Positions 33,380 to 44,140 of a stretch of DNA of 64,000 bases are shown here, piece by piece. Made by a program: the position numbers and the translations under genes. The notes under the pieces were generated by a model that saw only the letters and a list, made by a program, of their open reading frames with translations, made no database searches and was not told the DNA's origin. Each line of letters opens with the position of its first letter. Position 1 is the first letter of the stretch. Source of the stretch: Hysterangium stoloniferum (Eukaryota; Basidiomycota; Agaricomycetes; Hysterangiales; Hysterangiaceae); assembly GCA_015178975.1 (NCBI GenBank), contig WHVD01000128.1, positions 62,001 to 126,000 of the forward strand. Reading direction: 5' to 3'.

Positions 33380-36300
33380 TGTTCACAGCTCAAAGGCAAA
33401 GGACTAACAAAGGGTAGCGGGATCAAAGGGCGTGCACGGTAAACGAAAGACTGCTCGCGATAAGCGGACGCCCGGTACACGTGCACCGCAACTCTACTTG
33501 ACTTCACAGTCCGCTGTCAACTTGAAGATAAGGGAATGCTTTGATGGACGGTGGTATAGTAGAATCATGAGGACATATCTGTTTTATTGAAAATATTCAG
33601 GAATTAGGAAAACAATATAAATAACCCCCGGACAGCATGACTGCAATTCGTGCACGTCACCATAGATATTGTCTTAAATTCTAAAACTCACGGCAATGTG
33701 AACAAGATCAACTGAACCGAACAAGACTCATTGAATAACACTCAAGACCGAATTGAGCAAGATTATATTAACCAGACCACCACATGACCCCACAACGCTT
33801 GGCACGATGGTCGGCTACAATTTCAACAATGGAGAAAGGGAAAGGACGAGACAACATGTGTAGCATTGAGTGGATAAAAGCGCTTTACAAAGAGGATATA
33901 GGTGACGGCAGTTGTGAAAGCTGTGCAACGGCTTACCCACGAAAGTACCAAGTGGCCTTCCAACCCCAAAGCCGTGGCCCGCACACCCAAAGGTGTGTGC
34001 CTTAAAAGCTCTGGCTGGGCCTGTCCAACTATAAGATCTCATGTTATCCCATCTTCCGCTTCGTCCGAGTCGAAAGAGATGGTCTTTGTATGGTGACGAG
34101 GACACCATAGGGACGTCGTAGCACCCACAGCGCTTACAGAGACCTGGGCAAATATTACCGAGAAAGACTGTAGCAAACCGAACTAAAAAACGAGGCGCGT
34201 GTGTGTCGTGACAACGCGAATATGCTTGTCTCCTCATCATGGATGGTAAATATGATTGGGCATCAAGATAGTACATGGTTGGTAGAGTATGGACCATAGA
34301 CGAGGAGAAGATATGCGCCGAATGATAATGATCAAGCATGAAACACGCTTGAGAACCACGAAGCAGCGGATCTGCCAATACGATAGAACGTTGTGCCGTA
34401 ACTTGTACTTCCTTCTGAACGTGCACCATTCATCACTCGGCCATATTCGGATCCATGTAGGCTTCGTACATCGTAGCGCTACGAAACGAGTTATGCCCAA
34501 GATGCTGGTGGTGCTCGGTGCCTGAGCGAATGTGAACGAACAACCTGCGGTGTTGGATGCGGATGTCAAGCGCCTTTCGGGCGTCGTGAAGACCTGGGAG
34601 GAGTCTTCCAGTGCCGAGTGTGATCCAATTCTAATCAGCTATGCCATACTCAATGATCGCTATACGGCACAGAACAAAGAAGCAGATCCGCGTGTCCACG
34701 CTTACATCCACCATCCACACAAATACTGAACCGCCAGTACGCGGCGCGAAGTACCCAGACTGTAGATTAAAGGCAAATATAAAACAAGCACTGAGCTGGA
34801 CGTTAGCTCCGCATCTGTGTTAATTCCTGAACGGGATGCGCACTTGGAGTCTGTGTTAGGGCTGTCGATTGATGATAGAAAGGCACATGAGCCACATGGA
34901 TGAAATGAGCAACGGATGACGGCATTGTGGGGCTATCGAATCATTAAGATATTTAGTGTCGGAGATAGTGCAGATGGTGAATATCAATAGTGAGTAATGA
35001 CCAGGATGATGCCATGGAAGTATCGTGGGCATGGGCCTGCTTGTAATTGGATCTGATGGAGGCTACGAAGTTGACATGAAAGTGCTGATGTGCTGCTAGC
35101 TTATGACGACCACGCAAGCACGTAACAGGGGCCCCTGAGCTTCAGCAAGAGTGCCAAGCACAAATTCGATGGGGAAGAGAAATTTTCGTGCTGAACACAA
35201 TCATGAGCACCTGGAGCCGATACGGCAGAGGCTGTCGTCAGTATAGATTCGATCAAGGCTACCTTCGTCGGAATGAAACACGAAGATCGCTACTGGATCT
35301 GCTAATTCCATTCCGGTCTCTTTATGTGTGGCCGCAGTATTCTATGCCACGGACGTAGCTCAGACAATTAAATGCGCAGTATCGGGAGAGGTTCACGTGA
35401 AATAGCTAGTTCAAAGGTGAGGCCTTGAGACCCAAATGTCGGCCACCGTTTCGGGACATGTACGATAACGATGAAGAACCATTTGCATTTTGACTCATGA
35501 AAGTATTGACTTGGATTGGAGGGTCGCTATGGCTAGCTTGGACTGAGAAGACTTGTATGTGTAGCGTGTGGAATCGATGGACGTACGGCTTTCAACAGCA
35601 TATTTAGTCTTCTACACACAGGTCATCCAAATTCGAAATCCCATCGTAATTGGAGAGAGTAGGGAGCGCATAATGCTGAAAGTCATTATCCGTAATGTAT
35701 GTTCGTACCGTATTGCCGCTACTCGACGAGTTCCGTTTATACTGAGTCAAAATTGAAGACGTGACCGTCACCATGTCACATCCATGACCCGCCAAAATTA
35801 AATTATTATTATTTAATACGGCAATACTTCTGCCTTGAACTAGCTGAGAAACCGCCGCTGGAGTTTTCCATGTCGGCGGGTTAAAATCAGTTCCACAGAA
35901 AGCTCGGAATTGCGATTTAATCTCGTTGTATCCAATGTGTAAATTGTGGTGGGTTTGATTATTGCCTAATTTGAACTGGTTATACAGGTTTATCGGTGAA
36001 AGAAGAAAATCAAACATACTCTCTCGTGAGTATGTCCCTTCAGTAAATGTTCCTTTTCCTTCAATGCGCATTCGTAGTGTCTTTGTGTTCGCATATATGC
36101 ATGGCGACGAGAAAATGGGTACGATTGAGTCAAATCGAGCAGAAGGACGAGAAACCGTGGTCAGCGAGCTATGCCTGTGACACTGTGTTCCGAGAATCAT
36201 TATGACATCATATCTGAAGCTACGAAAATAGTGTGGAACATGCGTGCCACCAAATCATAATAAACAAAGGGACTACTGAGACCTATCCATCATAATTGCT

Positions 36301-37075
36301 TAAGCCACAATAATAATTTTCATCCTTCCTCCAAAAAAAGGCACGCTGTTTTGTTAACCATTTTGAATTACTATTTATAACTTACAGCTTTAAAACCTCC
36401 AGTGTCGCAGCTATCCCTCGGGATAATTCCCTTCCCTCACCTTCATCATCGAAGAGTGCTTCAGACCTTTCCACACCTTCCCACTTTGCAACATCCCCCA
36501 CCCAATCTTCTTCACTTTAGTATACACCCAGATCAATTCCTCAACAACTACAACAACTAGGGGGCTTAGCACCTTCCTTCGGAAATCTTACCCACGATAC
36601 TATTGATATTTCCCACTTCCGTCAGTGCGTAAAGACATACACAATCCCATGCACCCACCCTCACGAACTTACATAAACTCGTACTCTCCCCAGGTTACCG
36701 ATCTCGTGCCACTTCCACAATAATCACCTCCAATTTGTGGGTGTATTTTTATTCATACTATCACCTATGGTTCTAGTGGTGTGTCACTGAGTGGGGTGTC
36801 GTTGGTGGCACTGGAAAGCGTTGTGGCTCTTATATTCTTAACGCGAATTTCGCGTATACACATGGTGGCCTGTCTGAAAGACTTCCCTTATTTCAGTCTC
36901 TGCTATAACCCCCCCGGGTTCGAGGTATTCACAATAACTATGACGCCAGGCGACATAACCTGTGGTCTTTTCTGCTTTCCATTGTACTTTAAATTAACCA
37001 CCATGTGCTCACATCTCCTTTACCCCCATAGCGTGATTCTATACAAAGTCATTTTGTTATCTTTCCTCCACAACA
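33380..37075. other. No convincing gene
   Basis: Mixed-composition sequence with no recognised transposon. A 198-codon minus-strand ORF at 35604-36200 has no recognisable motif and is the only long open stretch. Position 33380-33560 would contain the NLR promoter; no clear TATA box was seen. Confidence 0.4.
35604..36200 (-). CDS. Unrecognised ORF, 198 aa
   Basis: A single open frame with no homologue recognised. Composition is ordinary (N-, S- and T-rich), with no signal peptide, membrane segment or repeat. It could be an exon of an unknown gene or chance. Nothing in the neighbourhood suggests a role. Confidence 0.2.
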   Translation of the reverse strand: MILGTQCHRHSSLTTVSRPSARFDSIVPIFSSPCIYANTKTLRMRIEGKGTFTEGTYSRESMFDFLLSPINLYNQFKLGNNQTHHNLHIGYNEIKSQFRAFCGTDFNPPTWKTPAAVSQLVQGRSIAVLNNNNLILAGHGCDMVTVTSSILTQYKRNSSSSGNTVRTYITDNDFQHYALPTLSNYDGISNLDDLCVED

Positions 37076-37705
37076 ATGCCCGCCACGTCGCCCTCGTCCT
37101 CTAGCACCAGATCTAATATCATACCCCCATATTCAAAGTTCGAACATCCTAGTAGACATTTTGAATCAAGTGCCGCGTTCACCACATCTCTGAATTCTAA
37201 AAAACCCGATCTTCGACCCTTTATCGAGCCATGTTACCAGAGTTCCCCGTCTCACGCGACCGAAAACCACCACTCACCACCTCCGAGGGCAAGCCATCGA
37301 TATATACACCCTCATCCTTCACCTCCACCAATCCCTGTCCGCCCTTCACCACAATGCCATAGTGCTGTTAAACCTCGAAAATCGCACCAGAAAGCTGCTC
37401 GTGAACAGGCCACGCGTCCGTATTCACACAATGTATCCCCGGTAAAGAGACCGCCCTGCAGGGGCAACTTACCACCAAGGAAACGCGCTCTCCCACCATT
37501 GGCTCTCGAAGAAGGGGAGAAAGCGCGTCGGGGGTGTGGCGAGAAACCCAACGAATGCGGTGCTGGCGTGGGGTCGGTGGATCCGAATGTAAATTGTACT
37601 GCGGCTGTGAGAGCGCTTTATCCTCCGACCTTACCCGCGTTTGCCGGGAGCTATGCGGCTGTTACTGGGATGATATACGGAACGCAGAGGAAGGCGAGGA
37701 GGTAG
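37076..37705 (+). CDS. Possible small basic, Pro/Ser-rich protein, 209 aa
   Basis: The ATG sits in a good fungal context (CACAACAATGCC) after a pyrimidine-rich stretch. The product is low-complexity: Ser/Pro/His-rich in the first 110 residues, then Lys/Arg-rich patches (KPRKSHQKAAREQATR, PPRKRALPP) and a basic C-terminus (YGTQRKARR). It is probably disordered and possibly nuclear. No domain recognised. GC content is higher than in the flanks, which supports coding. It could be a single-exon gene or part of one. Confidence 0.4.
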   Translation: MPATSPSSSSTRSNIIPPYSKFEHPSRHFESSAAFTTSLNSKKPDLRPFIEPCYQSSPSHATENHHSPPPRASHRYIHPHPSPPPIPVRPSPQCHSAVKPRKSHQKAAREQATRPYSHNVSPVKRPPCRGNLPPRKRALPPLALEEGEKARRGCGEKPNECGAGVGSVDPNVNCTAAVRALYPPTLPAFAGSYAAVTGMIYGTQRKARR

Positions 37706-39604
37706 AATTTAGGGCAGCCCTTATGCATGTGTTGTTTAACGAATTGTTGCTTTTGGGCTCAAGTAATTTGGCGCCTTGTACTAGAATACCTCATGGGGCG
37801 AATAAAAATACAGTTTTCATTCTAAGTCTGTGCTGTGATTCATTTGGGTGTTGGACTCGAGTCCAACGCGTATGTCTATGTCTCCTTCAGTCAGTGAGGT
37901 GATCGTGTGCTCAGTCCGTTTTCAATGCCTTACGTGAACTATTTGTCCTGGTAAGTATATCTCACATTAGGTCAAGGTGCTCGACATAAACACAATAAAC
38001 ATGACAATTCTTCTTGAACATATCCTCCAGTTCAAAGAGTCGAACAAGATACAAGGTCTGCTAAGGCTATTAATCTGATTCGGATCCTCTTGTTGTCTCT
38101 AGTGGCTGTTATCAGGAATATGTTCCGTCCGAATTAGTTGTTCGGCTTTCAAAAGGTCATATTATAATGCCTATTCACTACACAGTCTCAATTTTTTTTA
38201 AAAAAAAACTAATATTCGTAAGACATCAGACCTCCGTGAGAAACACTAATGGGAACTTAGTCTCCATACGCTACATTGAACTGCTAACAAATCGAATTGG
38301 AGATATCGATCATTGGATCCATGCAATATTTGTCACTCACCCTGACTTTGGGAACAGGAGGAGGGGGGAGAAATTTATTTCGATTAATCTACGCACGAGG
38401 GACAATATGTAAAGGTACTAAAAGGTCCCGTCATCGTGAGTTGATAATCACTATCTGCAACATATATGCCCTCAGCTACATTTCAAATGTTCTCTTCTTC
38501 GTCAAAAATTGAGAATCATAGTCCAGTTCGTCCATGTGGCTACAGCCAGTCGCGTTTCCCAGCCCGGAGAATTTCCAGTACATGTGTTCCAGGTTCGCAA
38601 GTTATTAATATCGGTATCGTTTTCTTTTCTTTAGTGACTGACTGGTGTCGCACCAGTCACCAGAATGGATACTTGGTTCAGGCTTTCAAAAGCAAGCCGA
38701 AATAGGTTGCAGACTGATGAGAGATACGGTGGGACTCCCTTTCAAAGCTGTAGATGACAAGCTTGTGGGCTAAACGCTTGAGGTGACCTAATATTATTAT
38801 TTTCATTTTCATTTTAAGGGCCAACAGCAAAGCCATATCTTCAGTTACTGCGCCTATGCTGCTGCTCTTCGATCGAGCTGATGCGTGGGTCATTTTGGGG
38901 AGAACGTCAATACTGTAGACACTGGAAGAACGAGTCTCATGGAGTATCTCATTGTCATTGTGCGTTGGGGATATTCTGATCTTTCACACAAATGAACCAG
39001 TGACATCATGGGTATTGCTGGATACTTTTCCTGGGAAACGAGGGACATTCCAGCAGACCTCTTCCGACAACACGTTTAATGATGTAACACTGTCAGGAAG
39101 GCATTATAAGGAAATATTAATAAAGACGATTTCAGGTGATAATATATGATGAATGTTCCCACTAGACTTCTGCACTGTCACCGGATTTTACGGTCATCAA
39201 CTGGCACCTGTTACCCTAACCAATCCCACTTCCCTGTTATATTTCTAACGAATAAACAATGCTCAAGAATCCATCCAAAATTCACGTTCGACGGTTTCGA
39301 ACATTTGTATATGTAGTGAAGCACGAGGTTTCTACAAAATATATCCAAATTAAAATGGGGGCCGCTTCCTATTGAGCATGCATAGGTTTGAAAATATCTC
39401 AAGTCGTCATAGTACTATTCCAAGAAAAAGGAAATGGCTTATGAGCTAAGTATACTAAACCGATAGGGGCAACCGGAGAAATAGATTACCCAGTTAACCC
39501 CCGCCACATCAAGTGGAGTGTGACTCGGACGACATGCCAAATTGCATAAAAGGCGAACCGCTCTGCGTAGAACCATTATCCTTTCTATCTGCATTGTAAC
39601 TACC
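37706..39604. other. No gene recognised
   Basis: Only short open stretches; no repeat or transposon match to other parts of the window. Confidence 0.4.
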
Positions 39605-40135
39605 ATGATACCTCATGAGGTAAGGCCTCCTCGTCACGATTGAGTCTGTTAAATGTATGGTTAACCTTTTACAGTACGTTCTTCCATCTTTGCCATGCCC
39701 TTACAATGCTCTTGAACCTTTCCAATGCGAGGAAATGATGTTATTACATTACATCAAACATCAATCCTATGTAAACGGTCTGAATTCCGCTGAGAAAACC
39801 TACGCCCCATCATGCACACCTAAAGAGCTTATTGGTCTCCAAGCCATGTTCAAATTCAATGGTGGCAAATCAACCTGATATCCTGATCAAAAGAATATCA
39901 AGGATAAAATTCACATAAATCACTTGCCTTTCTGAACAAAAAAAAACATAGTACCCCCTTCAGAGAAAGGTGGTAACGGGGGTGTTCTCAAAGATGGTCC
40001 GCTCAAGGAAGCTATCAATCGTGAGTTCGGCAGCCTTGAACATTTGAAAAAAGAAAAGAATCATTTTACTGCTGGAATACAGGGTAGCGGTTGGGGATGG
40101 CTCGTGGGTGTTACTCGTTGGCCCATTTAAAAATT
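39605..40135 (+). pseudogene. Manganese superoxide dismutase pseudogene
   Basis: MnSOD converts superoxide to peroxide with His/His/Asp/His metal ligands. A 15-nt first exon (39605-39619, MIPHE) and an intron to 39674 lead into [29 protein letters not shown] and [15 protein letters not shown]. Later come HINHLPF, SEKGGNGGVLKDGPLKEAINREFGSLEHLKKE and TAGIQGSGWGWL. The first two His regions can be seen. A stop follows KFNGGKST (39877), another follows HLPF (near 39937), and the product ends after GWGWLVGV, so the DxWEHAY half with the Asp and last His ligands is missing. Truncated and disrupted; probably a duplicate of a working gene elsewhere. Confidence 0.85.
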
Positions 40136-42290
40136 GTTGATATGTTTTTATCTCGGTTTACCTTCTATCTTTATTTACCGGTAGGGTCTATATCCGAATA
40201 AACAGAAGTCAAAAGTTGTGACTACGCTCTATCAAAACCTTCTTCTCTGTATGACACCTTTTCCTTTATATGTATATGTATCCAACATTCATGTGTTTCT
40301 ACAGCCCATCAGGGATTTGGAAATGTCTACACCCATTATGTAGACTCCCTAGATCTATAGTAAGCTGTTATACCGAGTCTAGCCGAGCTAGCTAGCTCTC
40401 CTAGATGGCTCTAGACAATATAGACGGGAGACCTACTGATCTTCCCACTTTCCTGATGCCCACCAACGCTGCCATCATTTGGCATCGACATCTGGGAGCA
40501 TGCATTTACAATCAGTACAAGGGTATGAATCTTGGTGAAAAACAAGTTGTAGGGGTCCAAAGCAAAGCAATAAGATACTAACACATACTGTCACAACATG
40601 TATGTCTGTTCTCTTTGTCTTCAACCTTCTGCCTTACTGTCTATAGTATCTTAACAACATTTGGAATGTGATTCACCTGGAAAGAAGCGCTTCTTGGAAG
40701 CTAGAGGCAAGGTCTGAAAGTGTTCAGTAAATCAGCCACATGAGTCTAATTATCAGGGGAGATATTTTATTTCTACATATTGGTCAGGACAGGATCCCGT
40801 TGTGTTTTACCAGCTGAAGACCAAAAACATTACATGTTTTATACATATTCCGGCATTGACTGTTGGATTTCGAGCATCATACAAACTCATGTTCCTTTGT
40901 TCCCTTGCCCTATTGTCCCATTATCCCCCTTTTTTCATACTCCCATTGTCCTCGGTATTTAGAGTTCTATTGTTCTTAGGGTTTATATACGCAGTTACAT
41001 GCGAATACAGCTTCTTGAGCGATTGCGAGGGTCTCCTGCTACTCGAATACGTGATAGAGACACGCGTATTTCATGGTCGATTTGGGAAGTATACGGAGAA
41101 TTCCTTAAAATCTATTAAATTTCTGATGCATTTTCAAAAATTTGAATATTCTTTTGCAAAGTTTATATTCTCTACGAAATTTTAAAGAATATCCAGAGAT
41201 AATGAATTTGAGCTCCATCCCCACATGTCCTTCTTTCCCCCCCGACCGATAGGTGCTCTTTATCTGTGTTAGCCCCGAAAAATCTATAATAAACTACGAA
41301 TACCTTGAATACCATAACGAACTTTTTCTTAGTTCCTTTTTTTCCGAATCAGAACGAATGGAAGAGGAGAAATAAAGCAGGGATAAAACACTGGTTATGG
41401 ACAGCCAGGCATTTATTCACCTACGCTGCTCTCAGAGGCAGTGGGATATGACTGAATTTCTAAATGGCAGTACAGTTAGGGAGGTTATGGGATTCACGGC
41501 CTTCACACTGCCACTGCACGGCGATATTTGACCCAAGTCGACTCTCCAAACAGGCTGACCTGACCGGCTGCATGATAGCGGAAAAAAAATGCGTAGCATT
41601 GGAAAGCAGAGTCTAACCTGACTGTGTCACTGAAAGTCTGTCCGTATGATACTGGGCGGTGACGCCGCGGCCGGGGTATGGCAATTATCCATGGTCAGAC
41701 GCTGGTAGCAGGGCTCGTTGATATTCCCCACATACTTCCGTGACCACAGAGAGGGAAAGAGAGAGAGAGAGCTTAATTTAGGTGCTAAAAGCGCTAGTGT
41801 GTTGATGGTGTACCACATGGTATTTACATATGGGCCACTCTAAGGCGACTGCGTGTCATGTGGAGAGGTGGAACAGTAAAGTAGCAGAGGATGCATATGG
41901 GTGACATTACTGGGATGTGCTTGCCCCTGATGGGGCAGTTCACGCGGTTCTAAACCTGCTGTCCTCCTGTGGTTATATGTAACCATGGACAGAGTTCCTT
42001 GTGACGAAGGAAGCCCGTCAGCGATGTACAAAACTCTCCGCATCTCCAACACAGGGCCTACGCGGTCGGAGTATATGATGTGTATGGTATGAGGGGAATT
42101 TGCGGTATTTTATAGGGAAGAGTGTGTGGGTGCAACAGTGACAGAAAGACTGGAGTGTAGGCCGGGGAAGCGTGGAACGAGATTTGTTCCAAAGTGGGAG
42201 GTATCGACTTAACACGAGCGTCGATATGATAGTGGTTTCGTAGGCAGCATGGGGCAATGCGCAGGGTGACGCTAGGGTACCGAGGAGGGC
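40136..42290. other. No gene recognised
   Basis: No motif found on either strand. The part next to 42290 may be the 3' untranslated tail of the LINE remnant that follows. Confidence 0.35.
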
Positions 42291-42663
42291 ATTAGAGCTG
42301 CGGTAAGGCGGTGGGCGGCAGAGGGGCGACGTCAGTGTAATCCCTAAATCTGGCGGCGTTCGCGAGGTATTTGAGAGTATGTGGGATTGTTTTTGGATGA
42401 CTGAGGAGACGGGTCAAAAGGGTGCGAGGCTTTACCAGCAGCGCGGCGCGAAGGCACGACAGTCATCTACATAACAATCGCAGTGCAGGAGGTAGTCGGC
42501 CACCATGTCGGGGGTTCGACATCTCGTACAGAGGGGAAGGCTGTGTCTGTAGCTCTGAATTTTCGTAGAAAGTTGTTGAGAGCGACGTGACCCATTCGAA
42601 GCTGGATGAGTATGGTGGTGGCTCTGCGTGACAGATCAACGAGCATCTCGTAAGTGCGACGAC
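42290..42663 (-). mobile_element. LINE (non-LTR retrotransposon) C-terminal remnant
   Basis: Minus strand. LIQLRMGHVALNNFLRKFRATD, then in another frame CTRCRTPDMVADYLLHCDCY, then LKYLANAARFRDYTD. This is the Cys/His region and tail that end many fungal LINE polyproteins (LRTGHxxLNxFL, CxxC...HxLLxC). At least one frameshift. The 5' side stops at the P450 fragment at 42664. Confidence 0.65.
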
Positions 42664-43140
42664 AAGGTAGCGTCACACAGGGCACAGATTTGGGAGTCTT
42701 CGGGAATGTGTTCGTGTGATCACTTGCCGTCTGAAATAAGTCTGATCCTATGACCACTATAGCGCCACTTTCGGCAGTGGTGTAAGAGGTTGTATTGGGT
42801 AAGTCCTTTTGTTTCAATATTCACCGCGACACCTACGCTGACCCGGCTCATCTGCAGATAGAAGTTCGCGTGAGTGACGTTTGTCCTCCAGCCTGTGCAA
42901 GGGTGAATATTTATTTGGGAGTAGCGTCATCGAGATGCAGGCTGTTCTGATTGAACTTTTGGACAATTTTGAGTTCTCCCCTCCTCCAGGAGACGTCAAG
43001 ATCCTACGGGCAGCAGGAGGGATAGTCAGCCCTATGTAAGTGGTCTTTCTATCATTGTCCTCGCAGCAAGTTAATAATGGGTTCGACGCAGGGTCGAGGG
43101 ATCCACCGATAAGCATTCAAAACTTCCTGTCACAGTCACT
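42664..43140 (+). pseudogene. P450 3' end fragment
   Basis: The last exons of a P450 closely related to the gene at 54777-57141: GSVTQGTDLGVFGNV, the heme loop FGSGVRGCIG (intact Cys ligand), then VIEMQAVLIELLDNFEFSPPPGDVKILR and a further C-terminal exon (GFDAGSRDPPISI, 43074-43140). Intron positions match the full copy. Everything upstream is missing and LINE sequence abuts at 42663, so this is a truncated duplicate. Its 3' flank (43190-43380) matches 57290-57480. Confidence 0.8.
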
Positions 43141-43580
43141 TCAATATGAAATCAAGAGATACGGGTGCGTTGCGTTTTTACCATGGATTGGCCGATACTG
43201 GATATAATAAGCTCCATCGAGTATGGAGCTTACGCCGTGATATGTTAGGAGACCGAGTAGTCCACAACCTGAACTACCCAAATTTTTCTATAGTCCGTTT
43301 TCCAAAGAATATTTGTCAATCAAATTTTTTCTTGGAAAGCCTCTTCTATTATTAGCTATAACCTCACTGAGATGCTCAAGAAAATGCGCACTCTTTGCAA
43401 GGTAGCTATTTTATAGACCGCTCTGTATATAAATTATCGGAGATATAGCAGCACTGCAGGTCAATGGTCTCCTGTAACCATGACCGGTTTATTCCCTGAA
43501 GGATGAAGTCCGTAACAAGCTCGAAGCTGGCATCTACAGCAGCATCATTGAGGATGCAAATAAGGAACAGGGTCACGAGG

Positions 43581-44127
43581 CAAGGCTCTCTTGTTCCGTG
43601 ACCACCACCTGCCTCTGGGGTTGGGGCCCCCAGTGCTCGTGGTGAGGGGCGGAGAGGCGGATGACAGTGAACAGGTTTGGGGACCTCTGAATTCACTGCT
43701 CTGTCAAAGTCGGCAGCCTTCAGCCGCGCACCAGTGTCGTCTGCGGAACGTCACTGGCACCTACCAACCATGACTGTTGCCTGGCAGCGGTCTACCCTTC
43801 CTACCCACCTCCGACTCCAGCATTCACCTATGCACTAGCAATGCAAGACTTCGGTGTGCCTGCAGCCCTTGTCGACGCCTGCTAGCAGGATCTCGGGCTT
43901 TTCTTGGGGCTTCGGCCCAAGGCCTCAAGGCCTCAGCTCTCTACCATGTATATATCAACATGCCCCCCCTTTGCTTACTAAAATCCCTTCCGCACACGTA
44001 GCTCACTCGGAACTTCGTACCACCGTAGCATAGTTTCTCTGGGGGCCTTTTCACCCCCTAGCCGCAGTTAGCCATTGTTGCTTGAAGCGGGATACAAATA
44101 TATCAAAAAAAAAAAAAAAAAAAAAAA
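43581..44127 (+). mobile_element. LINE/SINE-type insertion with poly(A) and target duplication
   Basis: AACAGGGTCACGAGG occurs at 43566-43580 and again (sharing the A tract) at 44126-44140. Between them about 545 bp ends in GATACAAATATATC plus 23 A. That is the signature of target-primed reverse transcription. CTTTTCACCCCCTAG near the end matches the minus-strand tail at 49064-49150. No coding domain, so it is a 5'-truncated LINE end or a SINE. Confidence 0.8.
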
Positions 44128-44140
44128 CAGGGTCACGAGG

